In this document: piece by piece, positions 17,459 through 25,732 of the stretch
How positions within the stretch are numbered: position 1 is the first letter of the stretch
Layout: every line of letters begins with the position of its first letter
Assembly: GCF_002251245.1 (NCBI RefSeq)
Contig: NZ_NPJG01000069.1
Coordinates: forward strand, 1 to 61,760
DNA from: Prevotella sp. P5-92
Lineage (GTDB): Bacteria; Bacteroidota; Bacteroidia; Bacteroidales; Bacteroidaceae
DNA: 61,760 bases
Reading direction: 5' to 3'
Notes under the pieces: generated by a model
Database searches by the model: none
What the model saw: the letters and a program-made list of their open reading frames with translations, nothing else
What the model was told of the DNA's origin: nothing
Position numbers and translations under genes: made by a program

Positions 17459-18013
17459 ATGCAAGACTTAGATAATTGCCTTCTGCTCGACAATTCTCGA
17501 GCAAGCTCGAATTGCCCTTGCTTAAACGGTAATTTCGCAGCAATAGATTTTGAGACTGCCAATAACGAGCGTTCGTCGGTGTGCTCTGTTGGCGTAGTGA
17601 TAGTGAGGGGTGGGGAGATAGTGGACAAGTTTTATTCCCTCATCAAGCCCGAGCCAGAGTATTATAACTACTGGTGCAGTCAGGTTCATGGCATTTGTGC
17701 TGAAGACACTGACAATGCGCCAGTCTTTCCCGAAGTATGGAAGCAGATTGAGCCACTCATCGAGGGATTGCCATTGGTGGCACATAACAAAGCATTTGAC
17801 GAGAGTTGCCTGAAAGCCGTATTTCGTGTCTATCAGATGGATTATCCCGACTATGAGTTTTACTGTACATGTGTGGCATCACGCAAGCGCTGGCCTGGGG
17901 GACATCACAACCTCGACATCATTGCCGCCCGCTGTGGATATGACTTGAAGAACCACCATCATGCTTTGGCTGATGCAGAGGCGTGTGCGTGGATAGCGAG
18001 GGAGATATTATAA
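17459..18013 (+). CDS. DEDDh-type 3'-5' exonuclease (DNA polymerase III epsilon-like)
   Basis: 184 residues. Exo I motif FAAIDFETAN, exo II around LVAHNKAFDESCL, and exo III HHALADAEACAWIA give the four acidic residues and the His of the DEDDh class. Related stand-alone proteins process DNA or RNA 3' ends. Relatives begin directly with xNFVAIDFETAN; here ~25 extra residues (MQDLDNCLLLDNSRASSNCP) are encoded by a palindromic repeat (17491-17514) with the CTTCTGCTCG box before it. The element has apparently supplied a new start codon, or translation begins internally at a non-ATG codon near 17525. Confidence 0.8.
   Translation: MQDLDNCLLLDNSRASSNCPCLNGNFAAIDFETANNERSSVCSVGVVIVRGGEIVDKFYSLIKPEPEYYNYWCSQVHGICAEDTDNAPVFPEVWKQIEPLIEGLPLVAHNKAFDESCLKAVFRVYQMDYPDYEFYCTCVASRKRWPGGHHNLDIIAARCGYDLKNHHHALADAEACAWIAREIL
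17491..17514. repeat. Palindromic element inside the exonuclease 5' end
   Basis: Architecture CAATT-(CT)-CGAGC-AA-GCTCG-AATTG: outer 5-bp arms, a 2-nt CT bulge on one side, inner 5-bp arms and an AA loop. The same design occurs in the TlpA-like gene start at 27944-27969, and related palindromes lie at 26101 and 26160. Confidence 0.65.
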
Positions 18014-18127
18014 GAATGTGGTATACTTTTTATTTAGCATATACAGTTTGCAAACGCCATGTTTTGTATTCCACAAATGCTATTAAACTCACCATATCTT
18101 GGCATTATTGGTAAAACTTTCTTAAAT

Positions 18128-18180
18128 ATTCACTCATAAGTGAATTTATATCGGAAATTATACTTAACTTTGCAGTGAAT
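18128..18180 (+). promoter_or_regulatory. Promoter and likely autoregulatory operator of the toxin-antitoxin pair
   Basis: ATTCACT-CATA-AGTGAAT (18128-18145) is a perfect 7-bp dyad. The -7 element TAACTTTG (18165-18172) follows, and a further half-site CAGTGAAT overlaps the transcription start (18173-18180). The arrangement suits repression by the helix-turn-helix protein encoded downstream. Confidence 0.6.
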
Positions 18181-18196
18181 TAAGAGGATTACAACT

Positions 18197-18673
18197 ATGG
18201 CAAAAGCAACATTAAAGACAATAGAACAGAACGACAATGTAGGAATGTTCTCCATCTGTTTTGATGGCAGTGAGGTGAGCGAGTTTGAGAAGTTCCTGAA
18301 CGAATTCAAGGACAACGCTACATATAACAAGGATTTCAACGTTATCCTTTTGGCCTTGTCCAAGATTATCGACAAGGGGGCTCTTGAACGGTTCTTCCGA
18401 AACGAAGGCAGGATGAATGACAATGTCAAGGCTCTTGCCATCGATTCGCGCAAACTTCGTTTGTATTGCTTGCGAATATCTGACCAGATTCTTATACTCG
18501 GAAACGGAGGTGTTAAGAATACTCGCACTTACCAGGAAGACAGCAAACTGAGCGGTTATGTGATGGATTTGCAGACTTTTGACAAAGTACTGCTCAAAGC
18601 ACAGAAATCAGGTAAGGTAACCATAGAGAAAAATATGATTACTGATATTCAAAGTGCCACATTTGAAATATAA
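18197..18673 (+). CDS. Putative RelE/HigB-like toxin (phage Gp49-like)
   Basis: 158 residues. The second half resembles Gp49/HigB-type proteins: RKLRLYCLRISDQILILGNG followed by GVKNTRTYQEDSKL. The family includes ribosome-dependent mRNA endonucleases, but the N-terminal ~60 residues (SEVSEFEKFLNEFKDNATYN) are an extension longer than in classical RelE. It sits 11 bases ahead of a helix-turn-helix gene, the toxin-first order of HigBA systems. Toxicity is inferred, not shown. Confidence 0.6.
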   Translation: MAKATLKTIEQNDNVGMFSICFDGSEVSEFEKFLNEFKDNATYNKDFNVILLALSKIIDKGALERFFRNEGRMNDNVKALAIDSRKLRLYCLRISDQILILGNGGVKNTRTYQEDSKLSGYVMDLQTFDKVLLKAQKSGKVTIEKNMITDIQSATFEI

Positions 18674-18684
18674 ACACCAAGCCT

Positions 18685-18951
18685 ATGATACGGAATGCTT
18701 TGTTCAGACAGTGCCTTGCCGCTATACCAGAAGAGCAGAAAGCCGAGTTTGAGCTTTCGTTCGAGATAGCAGAGCGCATCAGTGAAGTTCTAAAAGCAAA
18801 GAACCTCACCCAAAAGGATTTTGCCCAGAAACTCCACAAGAGGGAGTCAGAAATATCCAAATGGTTGACTGGCAGACACAACTTCACCATGCAGACCATT
18901 GCTAAGATTGAAACGGCATTAGGCTGCAAGCTCATCAATATAGCCAAGTGA
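18685..18951 (+). CDS. XRE-family helix-turn-helix protein, probable antitoxin
   Basis: 88 residues. An N-terminal helix (EEQKAEFELSFEIAERISEV) leads to a canonical XRE domain: KNLTQKDFAQKLHKRESEIS, KWLTGRHNFTMQTIAKIETA and ALGCKLI. Such proteins pair with HigB/RelE toxins and repress their own promoter; the dyad upstream of the toxin gene is the candidate site. A strong bidirectional hairpin follows the stop after 11 bases. Confidence 0.75.
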   Translation: MIRNALFRQCLAAIPEEQKAEFELSFEIAERISEVLKAKNLTQKDFAQKLHKRESEISKWLTGRHNFTMQTIAKIETALGCKLINIAK

Positions 18952-18962
18952 GATTTAGAGGT

Positions 18963-19007
18963 ATAAGAGCAGTATCGACACAAAATCGGTACTGCTCTTA
19001 TCTTTTT
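18963..19007. terminator. Bidirectional terminator between antitoxin and esterase genes
   Basis: ATAAGAGCAGTA (18963-18974) and TACTGCTCTTAT (18990-19001) form a perfect 12-bp stem with a T-run on the plus side (CTTTTTAT). It separates two convergent genes. Confidence 0.8.
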
Positions 19008-19015
19008 ATCGTTCA

Positions 19016-20863
19016 TCACATCTTCTTCAGCATCTCAACAAGTGCTTTGCGGGCTTCAGACCATGTGGCGAAGTTGTCGGCATTGAGGGTGATAGCATCG
19101 TTGGGGACAAGAGAGTCGTCGTCAACGAGATAGAGGATGCAGGGCTGACATTCGCCAGAGGCGATCATCTGGTCGAGGATCTGTTGTGCCTTGCCTATCT
19201 TCTGCCATGCCTGGAAGGTGGCTTTAGCGCCAGAATGAAGGAAGATGGTGTGCTGGATTGTGCCGGTATGCTGATTGGGGATGACCATTGCGTATTCCTT
19301 ACCTTTAGCTGTGCGCTGAATTCTTACAGGCGAATACTTGATTGACTTGGCCGGGTCGTCTCGGTTGACGCCAAGATTGATGGAATATGGCGAACCTGGG
19401 AGTTCGACTATGCTGCGCTTGAAACCAATTTCGGGTGCCAAGTACATATTAGTCGGATCCATCACCTCGGTGCCATCGACAATGTAGTTGTAGCAATAGA
19501 CATCGGGGACGATATCTGCCAAAGTGATCTCCCACACTCCTACCGAGTTGCGCTGCATTGGCACAGGTGCAGTGAGCATTTCGCCAGAAAGCAGCACCTC
19601 TTGGGCATTCTCAGCCTTGATGCGGAAGGTGACGTTGCCTTGACCGAACTCGGGCGATGTGACCTGAGGTGGGAAGAGGCGGGACATGACGAGCGGATTG
19701 AATTCCTCCTCGTCGCCTTTCAGTTCAGGCAAAGGCATTCCGCCATCAGACATTGCAGCAGTAGCCTTTTCCTTGTTGAAAAGCAGAGGCATGGTTTGGG
19801 CAAGGAAGTACTTGGCATTCATCCATGTATGCCCGAATTTTCCTTTGGTAAATTCGAGCATGTGGTTGATGCCTTTCTTGCGGAGAAACTCGATGTAGTC
19901 GTGGCTGGTCTTGTAGAGAAGATCGTCGGTGCCGATGCCGAGCCAAAAGAGGTTGATCTTGCTGTTGGTCTCTTTGGCATGGTCATAGACGTATGGCAGT
20001 TGGGTCGAGGTGAACGAACTGTAAGAGCAAAGATAAGAGAACTTGTCGAGATTCATCAGTCCATTGCTCAATGCCTGATTGCCTCCGCGCGAGAATCCAC
20101 CTATCGCACGATGTTCGGCATCGTTGATGGTGAGGTAGTTGGCCTCGACATACGGCATGAGGTCATTGATGAGATCTTTGCTGAACAGGTCCATAGCAAA
20201 GTCGGCTGGTTGATCCATTAACTTCACAGGATTGCCGTAGGGCAGTACGATGATCATCTCCTCGGCCTTTCCCTCGGCAATGAGGTTGTCGATGATGGTG
20301 TTCATGCGTCCTACCTTATAATATACCTCCTCGGTGTCGGTGGTTCCTGAGATGAGATAGAAGACTGGATAACGTTTATTGCCGGCAGGATTGTAGGATG
20401 CTGGCGTGTAAATCAGTGCATTGTTATAGCAGCCGATGGTCGAAGAATAATATGTGACATAATCAACCTTGCCTTGCGGATTCTGCGACTGATAGGCATG
20501 AATCAGCGGATCGTCCTTACCTGGGATATCGAGAAGTGATTTCTTGAATCCCTCATTGGGGAAATACTGAAAGTTCTGGGGATCCATGACACTCACGCCA
20601 TCGACCACGAAGCAATAGGGATAGATGTCGGGGGCAGCAGGACCAAGAGTGAGAGTCCACAGACCCGACACAGAGCCTTTCGCCATGGCGTGGCTGCCAG
20701 CAAACTGCACGCTGACCTCGACGTTCTTGGCATTGTCGTTACGATAGTTGAAAGTCACTGTTCCGTCGGGATTGACCACAGTCGATGCCGGGTCGGCTGG
20801 TTGTGGTTTCTGCGAACAAGCTGCAAAGAGCATTGCAGCCGATAGATAAAAGTAATGTTTCAT
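19016..20863 (-). CDS. Two-module lipoprotein esterase (enterochelin-esterase/feruloyl-esterase like)
   Basis: 615 residues. A lipoprotein signal ends with LFAACSQKPQ, the Cys being the lipidation site. Module 1: a CBM48/E-set domain (TVTFNYRNDNAKNVEVSVQF...IYPYCFVVDGVSVMDPQN), then an alpha/beta-hydrolase with nucleophile elbow GGFSRGG and a C-terminal His in KFGHTWMNAK, as in esterase D-type enzymes that cleave ester-linked acetyl or feruloyl groups on plant polysaccharide. Module 2 repeats the E-set domain (YCYNYIVDGTEVMDPTNMYL) and begins a second hydrolase (QRTAKGKEYAMVIPNQHTGT) that ends after ~110 residues without a GxSxGG elbow, so it is degenerate or shortened. Exposed at the cell surface or periplasm. 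Confidence 0.75.
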   Translation of the reverse strand: MKHYFYLSAAMLFAACSQKPQPADPASTVVNPDGTVTFNYRNDNAKNVEVSVQFAGSHAMAKGSVSGLWTLTLGPAAPDIYPYCFVVDGVSVMDPQNFQYFPNEGFKKSLLDIPGKDDPLIHAYQSQNPQGKVDYVTYYSSTIGCYNNALIYTPASYNPAGNKRYPVFYLISGTTDTEEVYYKVGRMNTIIDNLIAEGKAEEMIIVLPYGNPVKLMDQPADFAMDLFSKDLINDLMPYVEANYLTINDAEHRAIGGFSRGGNQALSNGLMNLDKFSYLCSYSSFTSTQLPYVYDHAKETNSKINLFWLGIGTDDLLYKTSHDYIEFLRKKGINHMLEFTKGKFGHTWMNAKYFLAQTMPLLFNKEKATAAMSDGGMPLPELKGDEEEFNPLVMSRLFPPQVTSPEFGQGNVTFRIKAENAQEVLLSGEMLTAPVPMQRNSVGVWEITLADIVPDVYCYNYIVDGTEVMDPTNMYLAPEIGFKRSIVELPGSPYSINLGVNRDDPAKSIKYSPVRIQRTAKGKEYAMVIPNQHTGTIQHTIFLHSGAKATFQAWQKIGKAQQILDQMIASGECQPCILYLVDDDSLVPNDAITLNADNFATWSEARKALVEMLKKM

Positions 20864-20991
20864 TTTCGAAATAAATAATAAAAAAGCGGTGTATTGAAAA
20901 AAAATATCTTATAAGCGCAACAACACAACAATTAAATTAATCTTCTTATGTGTATCTACGCAAGTTCTATATAGAATCTGCGGTTTGATGA

Positions 20992-22317
20992 TTATGTCTT
21001 GTCGAGCAAGAAAGCCATATACAAGGGTAGAATTGTCATTTGGCCGTTCTGCCCAATATTGACATCGCCAAGCTTGATTGCGTGATGGACATGATATTTC
21101 TCGGGATGCGCAAGAATGGTCTTTGTGCTTTTTACGTTGCCGCTTGAGGCCTTTACTTCTATCAGGGTACATTCTCCTTCATATCGGATGACGAAATCTA
21201 CTTCCAAACCAGAGTCTTTACGGAAATAATACAGCTTGCGTCTCATTTTTGTGAAGATGTCGGCAATGAGATTCTCAAATATAGCACCTTTATAACCGAA
21301 AAGGTTACCTCGAAGAATGTCGAGCTGGGTGCCGTCTTCAAGCATTGAGACAAACAAGCCGGTATCAACCATATACACTTTAAAAACATCATTTACAGCA
21401 TTGCCGTCCAATGGCAATTCCGTAATGCTCAGATTGTGGCAACGGCAAATGATTCCAGCATCTTCTATCCATTGAAGACTTCCGGCAAATTGTGAGGCCT
21501 TTCCTCCTTTGCGTACCAGGGAATATTGGAATTTCTTGTTTTCTTTGGCAAGCTGTTTAGGGATAGACTCAAAACATTCTCTTATGCGTGGTTTGTCAGA
21601 ATCATCTGCATATTTCAGCATGTCATCCTCATATTGGTCGATGATGTTTCGTTGGAGCTCCAGAACGGTTTGCATGTTTTTGGTCGAAACGAATGATTGC
21701 ACAACCTCTGGCATCCCGCCCACTATAGTGTAATACAGCAGCAGCTGACGCATCCTGTCGTGTATGGCTTCGGGAACGGGAGTTAGGGTTTCCATACATT
21801 CCCTTAATTTATCAATAGCTGCTGATGGAATCCCATTAGCCCATAGGAACTCCTCAAAATCAAGAGGATACATATTAACAATCGTTTCGTATCCAACAGG
21901 GATTGACGATTTTGAATGTCCATAACCTTTGACTCCAAGAAGTGAGCCGGTGGCAATGACATCAAACCGTCCGTCAAGTTTGAAGAATTTCAGTGAAGCC
22001 CTTGCTTCGGGGCATTCTTGGATCTCGTCGAGTATAAGACAGGTATTACCCTCCTCAAACTTAACTTTGTCTTCCATTATGGTTGTTATGTTCAGGATAA
22101 TATCATCTATTCGTCTTGATTTTTCAAATGCAATATTATACTCGTCCATTTCCATAAAATTGATGTATATTACATTGTCGTAATTTTGTGCAGCAAAATT
22201 CTTGACGGAAAAAGTCTTTCCGCATTGTCTGCAACCTTTAATGACTAAGGGTTTCTTGTCTTCTTTGACTTTCCATTCTCTAAGAATATTGTCAATTTTT
22301 CTTTGTAGTACAGCCAT
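20992..22317 (-). CDS. AAA-family ATPase with C-terminal DUF4143 domain
   Basis: 441 residues, full length. Walker A is VIKGCRQCGKTFSVKNFAAQ, Walker B LILDEIQECPEARASLKFF, sensor VIATGSLLGVKG. The C-terminal DUF4143 region contains VYMVDTGLFVSMLEDGTQLD, then GAIFENLIADIFTKM and the nuclease-like YYFRKDSGLEVDFVIRYEG and CTLIEVKAS (E-D-E-K pattern). The family is abundant and variable in number in Bacteroidota; its role is unknown, possibly a nuclease-ATPase in defence or mobile elements. Three 33-bp iterated boxes sit immediately upstream of the start. Confidence 0.85.
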   Translation of the reverse strand: MAVLQRKIDNILREWKVKEDKKPLVIKGCRQCGKTFSVKNFAAQNYDNVIYINFMEMDEYNIAFEKSRRIDDIILNITTIMEDKVKFEEGNTCLILDEIQECPEARASLKFFKLDGRFDVIATGSLLGVKGYGHSKSSIPVGYETIVNMYPLDFEEFLWANGIPSAAIDKLRECMETLTPVPEAIHDRMRQLLLYYTIVGGMPEVVQSFVSTKNMQTVLELQRNIIDQYEDDMLKYADDSDKPRIRECFESIPKQLAKENKKFQYSLVRKGGKASQFAGSLQWIEDAGIICRCHNLSITELPLDGNAVNDVFKVYMVDTGLFVSMLEDGTQLDILRGNLFGYKGAIFENLIADIFTKMRRKLYYFRKDSGLEVDFVIRYEGECTLIEVKASSGNVKSTKTILAHPEKYHVHHAIKLGDVNIGQNGQMTILPLYMAFLLDKT

Positions 22318-22399
22318 TTTTTCAAGGGACTTTTATTTAATATAAACCACTTTTCCAAGGGACTTTTGTTATATATACGTCACTTTTTCAAGGGACTTT
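22318..22399 (-). repeat. Three CAAGGGACTTT boxes at exact 33-bp spacing before the DUF4143 ATPase
   Basis: CAAGGGACTTT occurs at 22323-22333, 22356-22366 and 22389-22399, each preceded by a T-run (TTTTTC or TTTTCC). The unit between boxes keeps its 33-base length while its sequence drifts, so position rather than spacer is conserved. The first box lies just six bases from the start codon. It looks like a set of protein-binding iterons or a slippage-prone regulatory array. Confidence 0.75.
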
Positions 22400-22493
22400 C
22401 CTGCTGCAAAGATAAATACAATAATTGAAATATCAAAACTTTTATCAGATTATTTATTGATATATACAGATAATTAACAGTTGCCAATCTACA

Positions 22494-22514
22494 GGGTCAG
22501 GGGACAGGTACCTT
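22494..22514 (+). repeat. Half of a GGGGACAGGT palindromic (REP-like) element
   Basis: GGGTCAGGGGACAGGTACCTT matches one arm of the elements at 55446 and 59778. The other arm is absent; sequence of a truncated WYL regulator begins instead. Confidence 0.5.
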
Positions 22515-22878
22515 GATTCGTGAAAGAAATATGAGACTACTTTTTAATTTGGCGGATGCTCATGTCTGCTCTGATGCACTCTACGATATGGAGGGTATAA
22601 CCAAGGGTGTATGTGCCAGAACCGTTCAGAACGACTTGCAGATTATGAGATCTAACAAGTTGGGCTACAATGCACCTATAGAGGTTTACGATAAGATATA
22701 CTACAGATACGCCGATCCTGGTTACTCTATAACTGAGATGCCATTGTCTCTGGACGATTGCAAGCTCTTGAAGAAAGCCATTGCTCTTCTTGAGAATAAG
22801 GAGAATATTGGTGGTGATGAGATTGCAAAAGTGCTTGCTAAAGTACAGAACAGATCTTGTTATATGCGATTTCCATAA
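22513..22878 (+). pseudogene. Truncated WYL-domain transcriptional regulator
   Basis: The ~120-residue product matches only the front part of Bacteroidales WYL regulators: DALYDMEGITKGVCARTVQN (winged helix), DLQIMRSNKLGYNAPIEVYD, KIYYRYADPGYSITEMPLSL, then a helix ending LAKVQNRSCYMRFP at a premature stop. The ligand-binding WYL domain (~200 residues) is gone, and the N-terminus is joined to half a REP-like palindrome. Probably inactive, though a bare DNA-binding fragment could still act as a repressor. Confidence 0.65.
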
Positions 22879-22907
22879 AAATCGCATCGTTTTTCAATAA
22901 AAAATCG

Positions 22908-22915
22908 TACCTTTG
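22908..22915 (+). promoter_or_regulatory. Promoter -7 element TACCTTTG before the FKBP region
   Basis: TACCTTTG is a perfect -7 element; the -33 box 20 bases upstream is poor. It is the only promoter-like signal ahead of the FKBP, small-protein and beta-lactamase genes. Confidence 0.45.
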
Positions 22916-22960
22916 CACCGAAATGTCAGATACACGTGAATACTGAACAATATGAGGTGA

Positions 22961-23041
22961 CGCTACCTGCAATCCAAAGGCATACTCACTCGTGAAGGCG
23001 GTCGCAAGGATGGCCGATGGGTGATAACAAACAAAAATAGT
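22961..23041 (+). pseudogene. C-terminal winged-helix tail of a RecG-like/AlbA_2 protein
   Basis: In frame with the FKBP start, after a stop at 22958-22960, the sequence reads YLQSKGILTREGGRKDGRWV then ITNKNS. This is the usual last winged helix of Bacteroidota ATP-binding (AlbA_2/RecG-like) regulators, ending in GGRKNGKW-type motifs. The remainder of that gene is absent, so another gene body has been lost between the WYL remnant and FKBP. Confidence 0.5.
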
Positions 23042-23446
23042 ATGAACATGAATAAAAGAGAATACGCACAAGCTAACAAGGATTGGCTTACGGCAAAAGC
23101 ACGGGAAGAGGGAGTGAAATCGCTCCCCAAGGGAATATATTATAAGGTGTTGGCAGAGGGCAAGGCTGACGGAAAGCATCCTATGCCCCGAAGCATTGTC
23201 ACTGCCCATTACACAGGCCGTACCATCGACGGCAAGCAGTTTGACAGCAGCCGTGGCGGAGCTCCATTGGCAATCCGTCTCTGCGACCTCATTGAAGGTT
23301 GGATCATTGCCATGCAGCAGATGTGTGTGGGAGACAAATGGGAGGTCTATATCCCTGCCGAAATGGGTTATGGCAAGTTTTCACAGCCAGGCATCCCCGG
23401 AGGTTCTACACTCATCTTTGAGATTGAGCTTCTTGGCATTGCGTAA
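23042..23446 (+). CDS. FKBP-type peptidyl-prolyl cis-trans isomerase
   Basis: 134 residues. The FKBP fold occupies residues ~50-134: PMPRSIVTAHYTGRTIDGKQ, FDSSRGGAPLAIRLCDLIEG, WIIAMQQMCVGDKWEVYIPA and EMGYGKFSQPGIPGGSTLIF. The N-terminal region (EYAQANKDWLTAKAREEGVK) matches the Mip/FkpA helical linker. It catalyses proline isomerisation during protein folding; no signal peptide is visible, so it is probably cytoplasmic. I chose ATG 23042 because the upstream in-frame sequence belongs to another protein's tail. Confidence 0.88.
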   Translation: MNMNKREYAQANKDWLTAKAREEGVKSLPKGIYYKVLAEGKADGKHPMPRSIVTAHYTGRTIDGKQFDSSRGGAPLAIRLCDLIEGWIIAMQQMCVGDKWEVYIPAEMGYGKFSQPGIPGGSTLIFEIELLGIA

Positions 23447-23474
23447 GAGTAAGAAACTTTCTGAGCTGGAAATA

Positions 23475-23678
23475 ATGACCGCACCGAATATTGAATCATC
23501 TACACGAGAAGAGCGTTTGGATTACGTCTTGAACGAATGGAGATGCTTACACAACTGTGAGTTGTGTGGCAAATGCCATGTTCTTAAAGGCCGAAACGAA
23601 GAATCGCTATATGCCGACTATATAGACGGCAAGCGGTCGTATATGGATATAACATTGGAAATAAGAAACAACAGATGA
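23475..23678 (+). CDS. Small Cys-rich conserved protein (67 residues)
   Basis: Starts MTAPNIESSTREERLDYVLN and has a compact C-x4-C-x2-C-x2-C cluster in CLHNCELCGKCHV, then KGRNEESLYADYIDGKRSYM. Four Cys could bind zinc or an iron-sulfur cluster. No family recognised. It lies 28 bases after FKBP and four before the next frame, so is probably in the same transcript. Confidence 0.55.
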   Translation: MTAPNIESSTREERLDYVLNEWRCLHNCELCGKCHVLKGRNEESLYADYIDGKRSYMDITLEIRNNR

Positions 23679-23682
23679 GTCT

Positions 23683-23928
23683 ATGACACTAGATACAACC
23701 AATATGTGCTCACACCTTCAGAAAAAGCTGTTTGAACCTGATGGTGTGTATTATCCGATATGGCAAGCCATGAAGGATGATAAGACCTTGACGGCTTTGG
23801 TGCGAAGCAGACAGCTGCACATATACAGGAATGGGAAAAAGATTCTCATTCTGGCAGGTAAGGCACAACCGAAGGTAATACGCGAAGATAAATTGAATGA
23901 ATTGATAACAATATTAATAACACATTAA
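23683..23928 (+). CDS. Uncharacterised 81-residue protein
   Basis: MCSHLQKKLFEPDGVYYPIW then QAMKDDKTLTALVRSRQLHI and YRNGKKILILAGKAQPKVIR. The composition is protein-like, with a beta-hairpin-like IYRNGKKILIL, and resembles the N-terminal portion of longer uncharacterised Bacteroidales proteins. It could therefore be another stub. No function assigned. Confidence 0.4.
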   Translation: MTLDTTNMCSHLQKKLFEPDGVYYPIWQAMKDDKTLTALVRSRQLHIYRNGKKILILAGKAQPKVIREDKLNELITILITH

Positions 23929-23940
23929 ATCGTTAAAACA

Positions 23941-24927
23941 ATGGACGCAAAAGAAAAAGTATTAGCAACAATGAAGGAGGCAGGCCAGCCTCTCAACGCA
24001 GGTAAGATGAAGATACATCAAATCATATTCAACCCCACGGGAGGAACTCAACGAGTGAGCGAAATCCTACTCTTTCTGCTTCTCACCTTTTTCCTGGCTT
24101 ACATCCAGACTACAGAGGTGAAAGGTCAATCCTCATATTTTTCATATGGGGCAAGCATTATGAATGGAGAATTATATTGCGGTCATCAGGAGGATAGTGC
24201 TTTTGCCATGCATAGCGTCATGAAATTTCCACAGGCTTTATACGTAGCAGACTACTTGCACAAGAAAGGACTTACACTGAGCGACTCTGTTCTTGTAAAC
24301 AAGGATAGTCTGGACGCTGAGACATGGTCGCCTATGCTTTCAATATTTGAAGGTATGCGTTATTTCACGTTTGCTGAGTTAATAGAATGGTCATTGAAAC
24401 AGAGCGACAATAATGCGTGCGACCTTTTGTTTGCATCATGCGGACAGCCGGATGCAGTAGAGAAATATATCCATACGCTTGGATTCAAAGACATCCATGT
24501 GCAACTGACGGAGAAGGAGATGAAAAAGAATCCTCATAGAGCCATAGAAAACTCAGCCACTCCAAAAGAAATGGCAAGGCTCTTGGAGTGGTTTTATCTT
24601 CATAGGGATGACAACAAGAATATCTCCTTTATCTGGGATACAATGGCTGATTGTAATACGGGTCAGCAACGCATAGCAGCAGTCTTGCCCAAAGACGGCA
24701 AACTGATTCACAAGACAGGTTCTGGTTTTCCTTCTTCTGACGGAAGACAAGATAGAAACGATGTTGGAATCGTTCTTTTGCCCGACGGTTCTCACTTATC
24801 AATTGCCATCTTCTTGCAAAAGTCAAAAGAGGAGAAAGGGGTGGCAGAGGTAGCAGAACAATGTTTGATGCGCATCCAGGCAGATGGATTTCTACGTAAC
24901 ATGCCGTCAGACCTTCAGATGCCATAA
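23941..24927 (+). CDS. Chimeric class A beta-lactamase fused to two foreign gene starts
   Basis: One 328-residue frame contains three pieces. Residues 1-22 ([20 protein letters not shown]) match the small winged-helix gene at 25733. Residues 23-43 (MKIHQIIFNPTGGTQRVSEI) match the start of the EFR1 gene at 12023. From residue ~44 a signal-like segment (LFLLLTFFLAYIQTTEVKG) and a class A beta-lactamase follow: nucleophile SVMK, SDN loop in KQSDNNACD, the subclass-A2 omega-loop TEKEMKKNPHRAIENSATP, and HKTGSG. The first helix and strand before the catalytic Ser look shortened relative to CfxA-like enzymes. Internal hydrophobic export signal placement makes periplasmic delivery doubtful unless translation starts internally. 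Confidence 0.75.
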   Translation: MDAKEKVLATMKEAGQPLNAGKMKIHQIIFNPTGGTQRVSEILLFLLLTFFLAYIQTTEVKGQSSYFSYGASIMNGELYCGHQEDSAFAMHSVMKFPQALYVADYLHKKGLTLSDSVLVNKDSLDAETWSPMLSIFEGMRYFTFAELIEWSLKQSDNNACDLLFASCGQPDAVEKYIHTLGFKDIHVQLTEKEMKKNPHRAIENSATPKEMARLLEWFYLHRDDNKNISFIWDTMADCNTGQQRIAAVLPKDGKLIHKTGSGFPSSDGRQDRNDVGIVLLPDGSHLSIAIFLQKSKEEKGVAEVAEQCLMRIQADGFLRNMPSDLQMP

Positions 24928-24950
24928 GATTTATCAATAACAAATAATAT

Positions 24951-25706
24951 ATGATGACACTCAGATACATCTTCCATAGTGGATTCCTGCTTGAAACGGC
25001 TCGGTGCATCCTGGTCTTTGACTACTGGATGGATCCTGCCGATGTCATGAGTGGGTACATTAAAACATGTAAACATGTGTACGTGTTTTCAAGCCACTTC
25101 CATGAAGACCACTTCACGAAAGCTATCTTCGAATGGAAGGAAAGCATACACGACATCACATATATCCTGTCAAAGGATATACTCAAACGCAGAAGAGCGC
25201 AGAAAGAGGATGCCGATGTATGGATGGCCAAAGGAACGGTATGGAAAGATGAGAACCTGAAAGTGACAGCCACAGGCAGCAATGACAGTGGCGTGAGCTG
25301 GATTGTTGAAACAGAAGGTAAAACCATCTTTCATGCTGGCGACCTGTGCAACTGGTACGCACGCTTTCTTGTCGACGGCACACCTAAAGGAGAGGTCTTC
25401 AGTGAAGAGTTTGGTCAATACATCAATCCTGTGGCAGAGGAGAAGCGGTTCCTTGGTGAACTGAAAGACATCCGAAAGATAACCGACTCGTTTGACCTTG
25501 TGATGTTCCCTGTGGACGGACGCATCGGCAACGGCTATACGCTTGGAGGGCGTCAGTTTATCGAACGCTTCAAGGTTGGAATGTTTGTCCCAATGCACTT
25601 TGTCATGAGTGGGTTTGAGAGCTCGTGGCGCATGGAGCCTTTCTGCAAAGAAAAGGATGTCCCCTTTTGGTGCATCGGGCACGAAGGAGACAGCATAACA
25701 AAATAA
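24951..25706 (+). CDS. Metallo-beta-lactamase-fold hydrolase
   Basis: 251 residues. The metal motif H-x-H-x-D-H appears as [12 protein letters not shown]; further ligands probably lie in [15 protein letters not shown] and [11 protein letters not shown]. It opens [20 protein letters not shown], typical of UlaG-like members. Such enzymes hydrolyse varied phosphoesters or lactones; the substrate is unknown and beta-lactam activity is not implied. No signal peptide. It lies between two copies of the winged-helix gene start. Confidence 0.85.
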   Translation: MMTLRYIFHSGFLLETARCILVFDYWMDPADVMSGYIKTCKHVYVFSSHFHEDHFTKAIFEWKESIHDITYILSKDILKRRRAQKEDADVWMAKGTVWKDENLKVTATGSNDSGVSWIVETEGKTIFHAGDLCNWYARFLVDGTPKGEVFSEEFGQYINPVAEEKRFLGELKDIRKITDSFDLVMFPVDGRIGNGYTLGGRQFIERFKVGMFVPMHFVMSGFESSWRMEPFCKEKDVPFWCIGHEGDSITK

Positions 25707-25732
25707 TAATAACACATCAAATCATCAAAACA

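Noticed and set aside
22318..22399. Short CRISPR-like array with 33-bp period
   Set aside because: Only three 11-bp boxes with similar, not unique, spacers; better read as operator iterons.
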